NCBI GenBank assembly: GCA_963693365.1
Contig: CAVNZM010000001.1
Coordinates: 17,980,001 to 18,044,000 of the forward strand
DNA: 64,000 nt
DNA from: Amoebidium appalachense
Taxonomy: Eukaryota > Ichthyosporea
Direction of reading: 5' to 3'
The position numbers were made by a program, and so were the translations under genes. Positions 48,899-59,315 of the stretch are shown here, in pieces. The notes beneath the pieces were generated by a model. It did no database searches and was not told where the DNA came from. It was given only the letters and a program-made list of their open reading frames with translations. Each line of letters opens with the position of its first letter. Positions within the stretch are counted from its first letter, which is position 1.

Positions 48899-51007
48899 CT
48901 ACTCATCCCAGGTGTTGTGGACCCCTGCACCCTGCAGCTCCTTTGAAAAGTCCTCCCACACCTCCATAGCATCTGTAAGCACCTGCTGGGTCAGCTCACA
49001 CTGCCGCTGTTGGCACAGACCTATGGCCAGCCGCATAATGGACCCTACCGCCCTGCCACTGCCTTCAAACCGTGCCAAACGGTCAAGGTCAAAACTAGAA
49101 CGCACAAGCAAAGCCACCTCCTCCCGTGACCGCTGCAGCCTCCCGCCGTCTGGCCCCCGTTCATCCGCAAGAACACGACTGAGTGTGTTTGTCCAAATTT
49201 CGCGGCGCCCAGCGACGTCCAAGGGCTCATAGCGGATGGCAAGGGTCACACGACTGAGTGCCGCTGGGTCGAAACTGGCGGCGCGGTTGGAGGTGATGAA
49301 CAGAGCCCCGTCAAAGGTCTCCAGCAGCCGCAGCAGCACACCCGTCATGCTGTTAAGCATGAGCTGACCCCGTTGCCGCCTCTCCACGAGCGCATCTCCC
49401 TCATCCAGAAGCACCAGTGCACCCCATTCTGCCGCCAGAGCCAGGACATCTGTGAGCCGCTCCTCCAACTGCGCCACCGAGGAGCCCAGCTCTGCAAATG
49501 AAAGGGAATAGAGGGGGCAGCCAAAGCGTGAGGCCAAAGCCTCCACAGACAGAGTCTTGCCCGTGCCGGGGGGGCCGTACAGCAGGAACAACACTCCGCC
49601 GCCCCTAGAGTCCACAAGGTCGCGAAACTGGTAGCGCGGGGGATTGCTAGGGGAGCGCATGGAGATGGCCATTGCCGAGAGCATCTCCTTAGTTTTCGGT
49701 GGGAGTACCAACTGGTCCCATGCCTCCTGGCTCGGCAATACGGGGGAGAGGCCGTCAACTAGCACGTGGCCCCATTGCTCGATGTTGAGCGAGAAGGCCA
49801 CCACTGTTGGCCAGGCCACAAGCTCAAACTCCTTTGGCAGCTTGCTCCACACTCGCAACCCCGCCGCCACCAACCGATCGGACCGCTGCTTCTGTGCATC
49901 TGCATCCTGCACGGCCCTTTGGACGTTGCGCAGGCCCCTGCTGGTCTGCGCAATGGCCATGCCCACCTCGTCCACTGCAGCCACAGGCGCATGGCCAAGT
50001 TTTAACCCACGAGCCGTGTCGACAATGAGCCGTCCGGCGGATGCAGTGCGCTCTGCAGATGAGGCGCTGCCTAAGCTGTCACCCTTGGAACGATGGGGGA
50101 AGAAACAACCGGCGCTGTAGTGCTGGTAGGAGTGGGTGGACTTGTTGACCTGTGCTAGGATCTTGGCACGGGTGCAAAGTTCCTCCACTGCTGCAACGTT
50201 GGTGTCTGGCCGCAGCAGCTGGAATGGTAGGTTGGACTGCTCCTTGCCTGCGTCCCAATCTTCGAAGATGAACTCAAACGGTGCGGCCACAAACTCCCCT
50301 GCGAGTGCAACAATCGTTTCTAAAACCAGGTGGAAGGAGTACTTGCGGGCCCCCAGAATGGACTTGATGGACTCGTAGTAGCAGTCAATGACGCGCAAAC
50401 CAAGAAGGGTGCCGCCCAGGTCGCCCATCTGCCGTGTCGTCACAACATCGCCCGGGCGGTAGAGCTCTTGCAAGGCCATATACTCAACAGTCACGTTTGC
50501 GTTGGCACGGGCAGCACGGCCTTCCTCTATCACCGTGGCATACTCTGCTTCAAGAAGCGAAATGATTTCCGCCACACCCTCAAAGTGCACATGGGTGCGG
50601 CCTGAAGCGGAGGGGGCGTATCCGAGAGAGGTTAGGGTTTCGATAAAACGCTGGAAACGATCGGCACGGGCGGGGTTACTTGCAAGTTCGCCATCGGAAA
50701 GGTTGTGCAGATCAGTGGCCTCTGTTAGCAGGCTGCGCAAGCGACCCAGGTGGGCGTAAAGAAAGCCTATGGGCACCTCATCGTCGGTGCGTGAAATGCG
50801 CACGATTTTCTGCAAGAGATGGCGCAAGGGAATCACGAGCTGGCGCTGTGCTGAAAGTTCGTTGCTCTCCTTGGCCTGCGACGCAAGGGGTTTGGCTGGC
50901 GCACGCTGAAGCACCACGGCGTCAATGGCGCCCGTGTGCTTGTTGCGTAGGAGAGTGTAGGGGAGCTGCGCATTAGCTTCCTTTGGAGATGCCATGCTGT
51001 CACTCAT
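48899..51007 (-). CDS. AAA+ ATPase with an N-terminal DUF7025-like region
   Basis: A single exon of 702 residues from the ATG at 51007 (MSDSMASPKEANAQ). An earlier TTG-initiated extension is open but starts inside a promoter-like segment, so I use the ATG. The C-terminal AAA module has Walker A GPPGTGKT at about 478-485, Walker B VLLDEGDAL at about 530-538, a sensor-like FITSNR and a following SRVTLAIRYEPLD segment. A middle region (about 165-265) with LQELYRPGDVV and a F-E-F-I-F-E-D-W end resembles the domain that precedes the ATPase in many fungal AAA proteins (DUF7025 type); that match is from memory of the pattern. Such proteins probably remodel other proteins using ATP, with unknown clients. 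Codon use is GC-rich with no introns. CRE palindromes lie 96-119 bases upstream. Confidence 0.85.
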   Translation of the reverse strand: MSDSMASPKEANAQLPYTLLRNKHTGAIDAVVLQRAPAKPLASQAKESNELSAQRQLVIPLRHLLQKIVRISRTDDEVPIGFLYAHLGRLRSLLTEATDLHNLSDGELASNPARADRFQRFIETLTSLGYAPSASGRTHVHFEGVAEIISLLEAEYATVIEEGRAARANANVTVEYMALQELYRPGDVVTTRQMGDLGGTLLGLRVIDCYYESIKSILGARKYSFHLVLETIVALAGEFVAAPFEFIFEDWDAGKEQSNLPFQLLRPDTNVAAVEELCTRAKILAQVNKSTHSYQHYSAGCFFPHRSKGDSLGSASSAERTASAGRLIVDTARGLKLGHAPVAAVDEVGMAIAQTSRGLRNVQRAVQDADAQKQRSDRLVAAGLRVWSKLPKEFELVAWPTVVAFSLNIEQWGHVLVDGLSPVLPSQEAWDQLVLPPKTKEMLSAMAISMRSPSNPPRYQFRDLVDSRGGGVLFLLYGPPGTGKTLSVEALASRFGCPLYSLSFAELGSSVAQLEERLTDVLALAAEWGALVLLDEGDALVERRQRGQLMLNSMTGVLLRLLETFDGALFITSNRAASFDPAALSRVTLAIRYEPLDVAGRREIWTNTLSRVLADERGPDGGRLQRSREEVALLVRSSFDLDRLARFEGSGRAVGSIMRLAIGLCQQRQCELTQQVLTDAMEVWEDFSKELQGAGVHNTWDE

Positions 51008-51102
51008 CACCGTTGTCGTCAATCGAGTTCTTGACCTCAGAAAAAATCTTCGACATTTAGTGGCATGCCAACGACAGCGGGGCGCGCGCAAACACTTCGT
51101 GG

Positions 51103-51132
51103 TGACGTCATTTTGACGTCATGGCTACGTCA
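51103..51132. promoter_or_regulatory. Three clustered CRE-type sites upstream of the AAA ATPase
   Basis: TGACGTCA at 51103-51110 and 51114-51121, then TACGTCA at 51126-51132. The spacing is one helical turn between the first two. They are about 100 bases upstream of the ATG at 51007 on the minus strand. Confidence 0.6.
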
Positions 51133-51164
51133 TACTGATGGGCTCTCAGACAGGCCAGTCAGTG

Positions 51165-51259
51165 GGCTCAGAACGATTTTTTTTTTTTTCAGAACGATTT
51201 TTTTTTCTTTTTTCTTTTTTTTTTTTTGGGCTCAGAACGATTTTTTTTTTTTTCAGAAC

Positions 51260-51314
<55 letters not shown>

Positions 51315-51331
51315 TTAAAAAAAAAAAGAAA
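51165..51331 (+). repeat. CAGAACGA/T-run tandem repeat and T-to-A tract
   Basis: The block GGGCTCAGAACGA plus T-run plus CAGAACGA plus T-run occurs twice (51168 and 51229), ending in a long T-run (51262-51301) that switches to A-runs. Confidence 0.85.
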
Positions 51332-51439
51332 AATACATCATTGATAATAATGCCTCTTACGGTATGGATGTCCTATGTTGACCAACCTTTGACGGCCTTA
51401 TCAGGCTGAGGTTTCCAAACAACAAAACGAGCCCCAGAA

Positions 51440-51452
51440 AGACCCCGTGGAT

Positions 51453-51486
<34 letters not shown>

Positions 51487-51527
51487 GGGGGGGGGGGGGA
51501 GGGGGGGGGGGGGGAGGGGGGGGGGGC
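51440..51527 (+). repeat. G-run block
   Basis: About 75 bases nearly all G, broken only by single A residues. Confidence 0.9.
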
Positions 51528-52488
51528 TCTATTCCATGTTACGTCCTCCACCTCTAATAACAAGTTGGGTCTTTACCGGTGAAATAATAACTCACTAGTT
51601 ACTACATATTAATTTGAGCTCTGAGATCTGGACTCTGCTGCTCGGATCCGGCGCACTTCGACTGCGAACTACCCACTGATATTAACCTTAGTCCCCATCC
51701 CCTTCCCCTCTTCACTCAGCAACAGCAACAAAAAATAAAAGAAAGAGGGTGAAAGAAACTTACAACACACCACCACACACCTACCCACCTCGCCACCCGG
51801 GGGCCCCACTTACCTACCCATTTGTGGGCCCCACACCGAGACATGCACACACACATGTACACACATTACATATAAACTAGCACACACACACGAACGAACA
51901 TCTGAAAGATAATTGTTTTTCCTATGAAATGCAGCACCACACAGTGTACGTATACCCAAACTTACCCGTCCCCCCCCCCCCCCCCCCCCCCCCCCCATCA
52001 TGCCACAGCCCAGTACCACATTACCTCCACCAACTCCACGTTTGAGACAAACGTCGTGCCCATAGCCACCGACGGTGCATATAGCGCCGGTGGGGGTCTA
52101 ATGTCGTATTTCGGATCCATCACGGTCGAAAATACCACCTTTCTTGGAAACATGGCCACCAGGGGAGGGAGGGGGCATCATGTCCGAGTGGGGTAAAGAT
52201 GTGTATGTTCGCAACGTCCCTGATTTCCCACACACTTGGAAGGAATGCGGTCACCGTCAGCCGCTTCTATCACAACATTGCACACTCCAACACTATGTAC
52301 CGAAAGAGCATTCGGGGGGGCTCTTTATTCGTATGGTGGTGGTGCCGTGATAGTCGAGGGTTCTGTGTTTCTCAACAACACGTCAAATTACAACGCCGGA
52401 GCTGTATATGCATGCAGCCAGTACAAGACGATCCACTGGCCACTGGCAGTAGTTGTGCTCATTTGCTCCCCTCCTCCCCTCCTAGCCC

Positions 52489-52489
52489 C

Positions 52490-52520
<31 letters not shown>

Positions 52521-52555
52521 AAAAAAAAAAGGGGGGGGGGGGGGGGGGGGGGGGG
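52489..52555 (+). repeat. C-run, A-run, G-run triple compound tract
   Basis: About 21 C, then about 20 A, then about 25 G without intervening unique sequence. Confidence 0.9.
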
Positions 52556-52672
52556 TGTAAAACCTAATGAGAAATTACGAATATGCTAGCAGTTGACTCA
52601 GACAGCGGATCGGTGTGCCAGTGGCCTCTCGAAAGGTGGATAGAAAAAGAATTGACTTATGCGTGACTATAT

Positions 52673-52676
<4 letters not shown>

Positions 52677-52720
<44 letters not shown>
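52677..52720. repeat. (TA)n microsatellite
   Basis: About 44 bases of uninterrupted TA. Confidence 0.92.
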
Positions 52721-52724
<4 letters not shown>

Positions 52725-54560
52725 ACGAGCACGTGCATGAATTGAAAATTTCCAAGATAAAAATAAATGGGGTTCTTACTAGTAGCTGTAATTTTTTTAA
52801 AAAAAAATGTGTTTTAACCCATCAGTGACTCTGTCAAGCTTTCGATTTGAATTAACTACGATCCCCCCAGGAACCATCCTGAACATCACCAACAGCATGT
52901 TTGTCAACAACACCGTGTACGTCACACGACTTTACGATAAGGACTTCTACGACTATGAGCAAGTCAGTCTTCTATTCGGTGGAGGGGCTATCACGTCAGA
53001 CGGCCAAAACAAGGAATGGGAAGGAGAGAATATATCCGCAACCGTTATCGATGACCCAACTGTGCCCGCCGACACCTCACTTTCTGCGGCCATGGAAGAC
53101 CCGAAAGTTCTCATAACCAACAGCGTTTTTGTCAACAACAGTGTGATAGTAGCAGACGGCGTAAGCATGGTGGGGTTTGGCGGGGCCGTGTTCGTGCCAC
53201 ACTACGGCACGCGGACTGTCGTGGTGCTCAACTCGTCGCTTATCGGCAACACGGCTGACAGAGGTGGGGCCCTCGCTTCCACATGGCAGCTCTATCTGGA
53301 CTCGTGCAACCTGACGAGGGTGAGTGATGATCCCCCCCCCCCCCCCCCCCCCTAAACCCCCCTTACCCCCCCCCCCTCCCCCCCCCTCCCCCCCCCCCCC
53401 CACCCCCGGCCATCCACTCACCCACTCACCCACTCAACCACAAGACAGTAAGATGAGTATCCATCTCAGCAACCACTGTACTACTAAGTTCAAAGTTTTC
53501 CTGCCATAGATAAAAGCCACTAGTACTACCTTTGGTCCTATATACAATCATTCCCTTATATTAATTAGCATGTCTACCGTAACGACAAATAAGTTGCCCT
53601 TTTTCCAACTCTAACCTGAGGTGTGGGGCGCCATGACCACAGAACTATGCCAAGTATGACGGGGGGGCCGTGTGGGTCCTTAACAGCAGCATAACAAACA
53701 GCCACCTAGTCAAAAACGCTGCCCGGGTATCTGGTGGTGGTGTGCGCACACAGACACGTCTCACCTTGGCCGGCACCAACCTCACATGCAACCGTGCAAA
53801 TACAATGGGCGGTGCTATAGCCAATGGCCTCTCCGGTGGTCTCACTGCTGTATACGGAAGTGACTTATGCCAACAACGCCGCGGCAAAGTGTTCACAAGA
53901 GAGCCTGGGAGAGAACCAGACGTGTGTTGATACACCGCAACCAGACCCATGCGCCTGCAACCTCCCCGGGGGGCTCTCGTGCGATGGTGAATCTTCGACG
54001 TGTTTTGCGGCAAGCCCAGGCTGGGTATGGGCTTGGGTACAAGTGCACGTGCAAGCCAGGCTACTACCAGCACGCATCAGGCGACTAATTTGAGTGCAAG
54101 AAGTGCCACACGTGCGGTGCGGGAAGTGTTGTCAGTGCCTGCAGTGCACAGGTGAGTGACACCGTGTGTGCATGCCCAGCCGGGTTCACCGGTGAGGGGT
54201 GTGCTCTGCCCTGCCCCGTGGTGGCCAACTGCTCAAAACCGGCATCGTCCTGCCCCTATGACCTAATGGGTCGAATTCCGGCACCGTGTGAGGAGTGTGA
54301 AAATGGCACTTTCAGAGTGGCTACAGACGAGGCGAAGTGCATCAAATGCTCTCTGTGTGGCACTGATGGGAAGGTGTGTGACACAGCCCGGGCTTTTTTT
54401 TTTTTTTGGAGTGTCTATTTAATGCTGTGGGCCTGTGGTGTTATAGAGTTATATATATATAAGAGAATGAGTGTTGCAGACTACCTAAGGGGACCCGGTA
54501 AAGAGAGCGGGAAGCCAAGCCTCGAAGCTCCTGACAAGGAAGTCTGGCAGCAGAAAAATA

Positions 54561-54561
<1 letters not shown>

Positions 54562-54591
<30 letters not shown>

Positions 54592-54741
54592 AAAAAAAAA
54601 GATATTTGTTCTTCCTTTTGCTGACATATACAACAATGCACCGTGATCAGATTCTCTGTATTCTAGAGTTTATTGTGGTTTCATTCATGCGCACTTTTCT
54701 ACTTTTTTTTTTTTTTCCCCAGATTGAGGAAGGGGGGGGTG

Positions 54742-54775
<34 letters not shown>

Positions 54776-55300
54776 TGATAAAACGTGCAATGTCCTTTTC
54801 CTCCTCCCCTGCCCCCCTCCCTCCCTCCCCCTCCCCCCCCCCCCCCCTGCCCCTCCTCTCCTCTCCCCCACCCTCACTCCATCAGCAATCTTCTCCCCCC
54901 ATCGGAAACCCCTCTACGACGTCGTCGACGGGTTCGGAGTAGTTTACGATTCCTGAGTGGCTGCGTTTGGTACCCTCGACATTTTACTGGATGGAAAAGC
55001 TGAAAACCCATCGTCGACGTCGACAAGCATAGTACAGGGTAATAAAGAGGTCCACTGAGTTGTCGACCCTCATGTGTATATGCCAACGTCATCATATGGA
55101 CATGCTGTGCATGCCTTTACACCGTCGACCATTAACCGAATGTTGACCTATTCCAATGCTATAGACGTGCTATGGACGTCGTAAGCCTGTTCTACGTATG
55201 CATACTGTGTGGGCTAACAAGATGGGTATCGTCGACGTCGAAAACAAAGCATACTGTGAAGGCGATTCTGAGCATCTTAATATGAGGTTTCCGACGTCTG
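54562..55300. other. Spacer between the ectodomain and LINE copy 2
   Basis: C-run/A-run compound (54562-54600), G-run (54746-54774), C-runs (54826-54848), then unique sequence unusually rich in GTCGAC and GACGTC palindromes (54924-55236). The kinase N-lobe would be expected here or just beyond; none of its motifs is recognisable. Confidence 0.55.
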
Positions 55301-55391
55301 TAAACTAATAAGAAACGGCGAATTCTGCAATAATAAATACTGTTTTTATATTGTATAAGTACAATAGTTTTATGTGTGTGTGTGTGTGTGT

Positions 55392-55392
<1 letters not shown>

Positions 55393-55452
<60 letters not shown>
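55393..55452. repeat. (TA)n microsatellite at the 5' edge of LINE copy 2
   Basis: About 58 bases of TA ending a few bases before the point where LINE homology begins (about 55465). Confidence 0.9.
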
Positions 55453-55453
<1 letters not shown>

Positions 55454-55464
55454 TATATCATTTG

Positions 55465-56573
55465 AATATCTTGGTGTTCCGGTTGATTCTGTTGGTGTTA
55501 TGTTTCCCCATATGCTCGAAAAGAGGGTAGAGTTGGCTCGTAAGCGGTTAGCTTTCTTCTCGGCTAATATTTTTAAAGACACACCCCTCCATCCTTCTAT
55601 TAGACTTACATTTATTCGCACTTTTGTCTTCCCGGCATGTGAATATGGTTTACCCCTTCTCGCCGCTTGGATCAAGAAGGAGAGAACTAGAGCGCTTAAA
55701 CCCTTGGCAAATTTCCTTAAGCAGAAGTTGCCTCCTTTCTATCTAACAACTGTTGTAAACCTGGGCCTGTAACGCTCTCGATATATGGTCTGGTCCCAAT
55801 AGCTGCTAGAGTATCCTATCTCGCGCTGAAATTCAATCAGCACATAAGCCGCTTAAAGAAGTATTTGCCCTCCCACCCTCTCTTCTCTATCCGCCCTGTC
55901 CCCTCCTCACCTCTCCCCTCTTTCCTTCCCTCTCTCTCCCCTTCTCCCCTGGGCACAAATACAAATAAACCCCGCAATAGTGTGTGTGTGACTTTGGACT
56001 GCCACTTACTTATTAAACATGTACACAATCACAAGATAATCACGCAATATAACAAATGGAAAAAGATACCACACGACACTAGACCCGATGAAAGCATACA
56101 CCTTGAAAAACTAAGCCTTATGTCTCGTTTTATATATACTGACCGCCTCAACCATATTGCCAAATATGGCACTCGCAAATGTATTACACCTAAATACATA
56201 TTACCTTCCTGTAGAACTGGTCTTTCTCTAGCTGATGGTATTATTGATCAAGTTACAAACGCTTTTACTGTACACGTGCTATACAGTGGAGATCTAATAA
56301 GTATAAGATGGCATCATTTGCATGCCCAAACAACACACACACACACCAGTTTAACCGGTCATGTATCGCCAAATGTAGTTTGATAGACCACATAATACCG
56401 CAACACACACACGTCACATTCACAACAGACACCCAGAAAGATAGCCTACCTGTAAATTACAACATCCTTGATTTTATACTAAACACGCGTAACTACGACC
56501 TGTTTATTAGATGTATTGATTGGCTTGAGAAACACATCACTACAAAATTCTAGCGCACGCGCACACACACACA

Positions 56574-56666
<93 letters not shown>

Positions 56667-56937
56667 ACACAACCAGCTGATACCGAGTGTCCCAGGGGAG
56701 CCCGGGAAAAAAAAAAAAAAAAAAAAAAAAAAAGGAAACCCCAACTAATTGATTTCTCCTTGTAGTCTTTATGGTGTCTCGTAGAGAAAGTAAACCCTGA
56801 TATATAGTCATCACCCGACATCTATGTACGTGATCATGATATACCGCTGAGGGGATATTCCGAGCAAAACCCCCCCGATACCTGAGACTGGTTTCTCTTT
56901 GCCTCGAGTAAACAGCGTAAACCCCCTCTTGCATTTC
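55465..56937 (+). mobile_element. 5'-truncated, decayed LINE copy
   Basis: A plus-strand copy of the element at 30308-34695, starting within ORF2 after the YADD region (YLGVPVDSVGVMFPHM) and running to the 3' tail. Its frame is broken: after PLANFL it diverges by frameshift, and again after GLSLADGIIDQ, where the intact copy continues differently; the end DWLEKHITTKF is retained. The 3' UTR has the same internal (CA)n (56563-56660), A-run (56705-56732) and AAACCCCC end. It is inserted, in the same orientation, between the ectodomain and kinase exons of the broken receptor gene. Confidence 0.88.
56563..56660. repeat. (CA)n inside LINE copy 2
   Basis: CA tract at the position equivalent to 30585-30638 of the other copy, but longer. 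Confidence 0.9.
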
Positions 56938-57098
56938 TCGGCACGTGGGATAGAAGGCCTGCTGCTTTCGTGATGCTGACCTAATAAAAAATCGTCTAAG
57001 GCTTAGAGGGCATTGACTAGAATATTCCGCAACTTTCTGCACATGTAAGCACACATGCTAATCAATAGTACGCATTTATGTAGGAGCTGAACTCATAG

Positions 57099-57271
57099 GA
57101 TCCTCCCCCCTCCCCCCCCGGTCCCCCCCCCCCTCCCCCCCCTCCCCCCCCCCCCCCCCCGGGGGGGGGGGGGGGGCTTCCTCCTTTCCTGACCTTGTTA
57201 ACAAACCCCTCTATTCCATCCTCATCATTTGTCAACCTCTACGCTCCACATGGCCCCCTCTTTCTACCCAG

Positions 57272-57312
<41 letters not shown>
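57099..57312 (+). repeat. C-run and G-run tracts before the kinase exon
   Basis: C-runs at 57123-57160 change abruptly to a G-run (57161-57176); a further C-run lies at 57270-57312. Confidence 0.88.
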
Positions 57313-57313
<1 letters not shown>

Positions 57314-57840
57314 TTTTCTTTTTTAAAAAAATACAAAGTTCTTCTTTTCCACACTTCCACACTAATTTCATTTTCCTGACCTGCAGGCTCCATGAGCCCC
57401 CCCGTCATCCACCGGGACATTGCCACACGCAACATTCTACTCAGCAAGAGCGGCGACCATCTGGGGGCCTACCCGCTTGCGAAATTGTCCGACCTGGAGC
57501 TTGCGCAGGAAATGGAGCATGGGTCTACGAAGAAGATCTACCGGGACAGCTCACGTGTGCCGGCTCGCTGGTGGGCCCCCGAGTCGCTTTCACAGGTAAC
57601 GTTCAGCCCCCAGTCGGACTTGTGGAGCGCGGGCGTCGCAATTTGGGTAAGTGGTTTAGCTGTTTATTGAACAAAAACATAGTTACAGTAAGACAGACAA
57701 CAAAAACGAACTCGCAGTTCTAATCGCTTTTTAGGGTTAACGGTTGTATGGGTAGATCAACAATGCATTAGATCCCCGTTCGTCAAGCCTTACCTTTTTT
57801 TTTGATTAACCTCCGGGTACAGACCCTCCTCCAAGGGGAC

Positions 57841-57903
57841 TGGGGGGGGGGGGGGGGGGGGGGGATGATGTGCGGAAGAGGCCGGGAAAAATAGGGGGTG
57901 GGA

Positions 57904-57943
<40 letters not shown>

Positions 57944-58560
57944 GGGAGGGGGGGGGGGGGGGGGGGGGGGGGGAAGGGGGGAAGGTAGACAGACCATTTA
58001 GGTTTTATAGATGTGAAATCAGATGTGAGAAATTTCGATTGTGGGCAAAGAAAAACCCTTTGAACAATTGATCTCTCCCGCGGCAAGCCAATGAACCACT
58101 AACCTCCCGCCTTCTCCCCCTTGCCCCCCTCCCCCTCCCCCAACCCCCACCCGGGTGGCCACCCCCCCCCCCCCCCCCCCCCCCACCCCACCCCTCCCCC
58201 AACTCCCTTTCTCCCGCCTCCCTTCCCCCCGCTCCCATCCCTCCCACCCCACCCCGCCCCCAACTCGCTTTCTCCCACCTCCCCTTCTTCCCCCCCCCCC
58301 CCCCCCCTCCCCCCCCCCCCCCTCCCCCCCCCCACCCACCCACCCACCCTACCCCCTCCCCCCACCCACCCCCTCCCCCAACTCCCTTTCTCCCACCTCC
58401 CTTCCCCCCCCCCCCCCCCCCCCCTCACCCCACCCACCCCACCTCTCCCCAAACTACCTTTCTCCCCACCTCCCCCCCCCCCCCCCCCCCCCCCCCCCAA
58501 CTCCCTTTCTCCCAACTCCCTTCCCCCCCTCAGCCCCACCTCCCTCCCTCCACCCCCACC
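57841..58560 (+). repeat. G-run then C-run blocks in the kinase intron
   Basis: G-runs fill about 57841-57975; C-rich sequence with many pure C-runs and an ACTCCCTTTCTCCC motif repeated several times fills about 58110-58560 up to the acceptor at 58589. Confidence 0.88.
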
Positions 58561-58828
58561 CCCACCCCACACCCTTTCCACATGTGCAGGAGATATTCAG
58601 CAACGGGGCAGTACCCTACGGAACCCTCTTCCAGCCAGCCCCCGGCAGCAACTTCTTCCAAACAATGGTTGCGGCTCTGACGGTGTATGGTATTCGCCTT
58701 AAGCAGCCCGGCAACTGCCCTGACGAGCTCTACAAATGTACGTGCCCTCCTTGGTCCTTGAGTTGGTTGCTGTTGGGTGTGTCGTGGTGGTGGTGGTCGT
58801 ACGGTGCGTGTGCGTGTGTGTGTGTGTG

Positions 58829-59156
58829 GGAGGGGGGGGGGAGAGAGGGGGGGGGGGGGGGGTCAAGAAAAACAGCCTAGCACATTCACGTGAACTCGAG
58901 AATCTGATGGAATGAGGTTGGATATAAGGACAGAAAAGAAAGGGAAAGGAAAGATAAGAAAGGAAATAAAGGAGAGAACAAAACCTTATATATGTATGCT
59001 ATCCCCAACCACCAAGCGTCCTTGTTGTCAACTTCCCCCCCTCCCCCCCCCCCCCCTACCCCCTCCCAAAAAAAAAAAAAACCAAAAAAAAACACAACAC
59101 CACCCTCACCACCCGCACCCCACCCCCTCCCCTCTCCTTCTTGCAAAGCCTTCTGC

Positions 59157-59195
<39 letters not shown>

Positions 59196-59315
59196 TTCCC
59201 CCTGCTACACCCCCCCCCATCACCACCATCAACCACCCCACCCTCAACCCCCCCCCCCCCCCCCCCCCCACCCCCCCTGTCCCCCCCCACCCCCCCCCCC
59301 CCCCCTCCCCCCTGA
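58829..59315 (+). repeat. G-run, A-run and C-run blocks in the next kinase intron
   Basis: G-rich after the donor (58829-58862), then C-rich with A-runs (59034-59090) and C-runs (59160-59195, 59249-59312) before the acceptor at 59357. Confidence 0.88.

Larger units (their letters stand above)
51008..52009. other. Divergent region between the AAA ATPase and the kinase pseudogene
   Basis: Contains CRE sites, T-runs with a repeated CAGAACGA motif, a G-run block (51453-51527) and otherwise unique sequence. A 5' exon with a signal peptide for the receptor-like pseudogene was looked for and not found. Confidence 0.55.
52010..54415 (+). pseudogene. Ectodomain remains of a receptor-like protein: Pmp-like beta-helix repeats plus Cys-rich EGF-like region
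   Basis: Two exons are clean: 52871-53319 and one starting at 53643, joined phase 0 with good splice sites. They encode repeated F/S-xxN and GGA(I/V) motifs (FVNNT, GGGAI, FVNNS, GGAVFV, LIGNTADRGGAL, GGAVWV), the pattern of chlamydial Pmp-like right-handed beta-helices, rich in N-glycosylation sites. Similar repeats at 52010-52440 are split between frames, with a shift in the G-run near 52316. Downstream (53880-54400) is a Cys-rich part with CDGESSTC, CTCKPGYY, CACPAGFTGEGC and CIKCSLC, resembling EGF/TNFR-type modules; it changes frame near 53850 and 54020 and meets an in-frame TAA at 54086-54088. A hydrophobic stretch at about 54390-54465 could be a membrane segment. Surface receptor remains, now broken. 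Confidence 0.65.
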
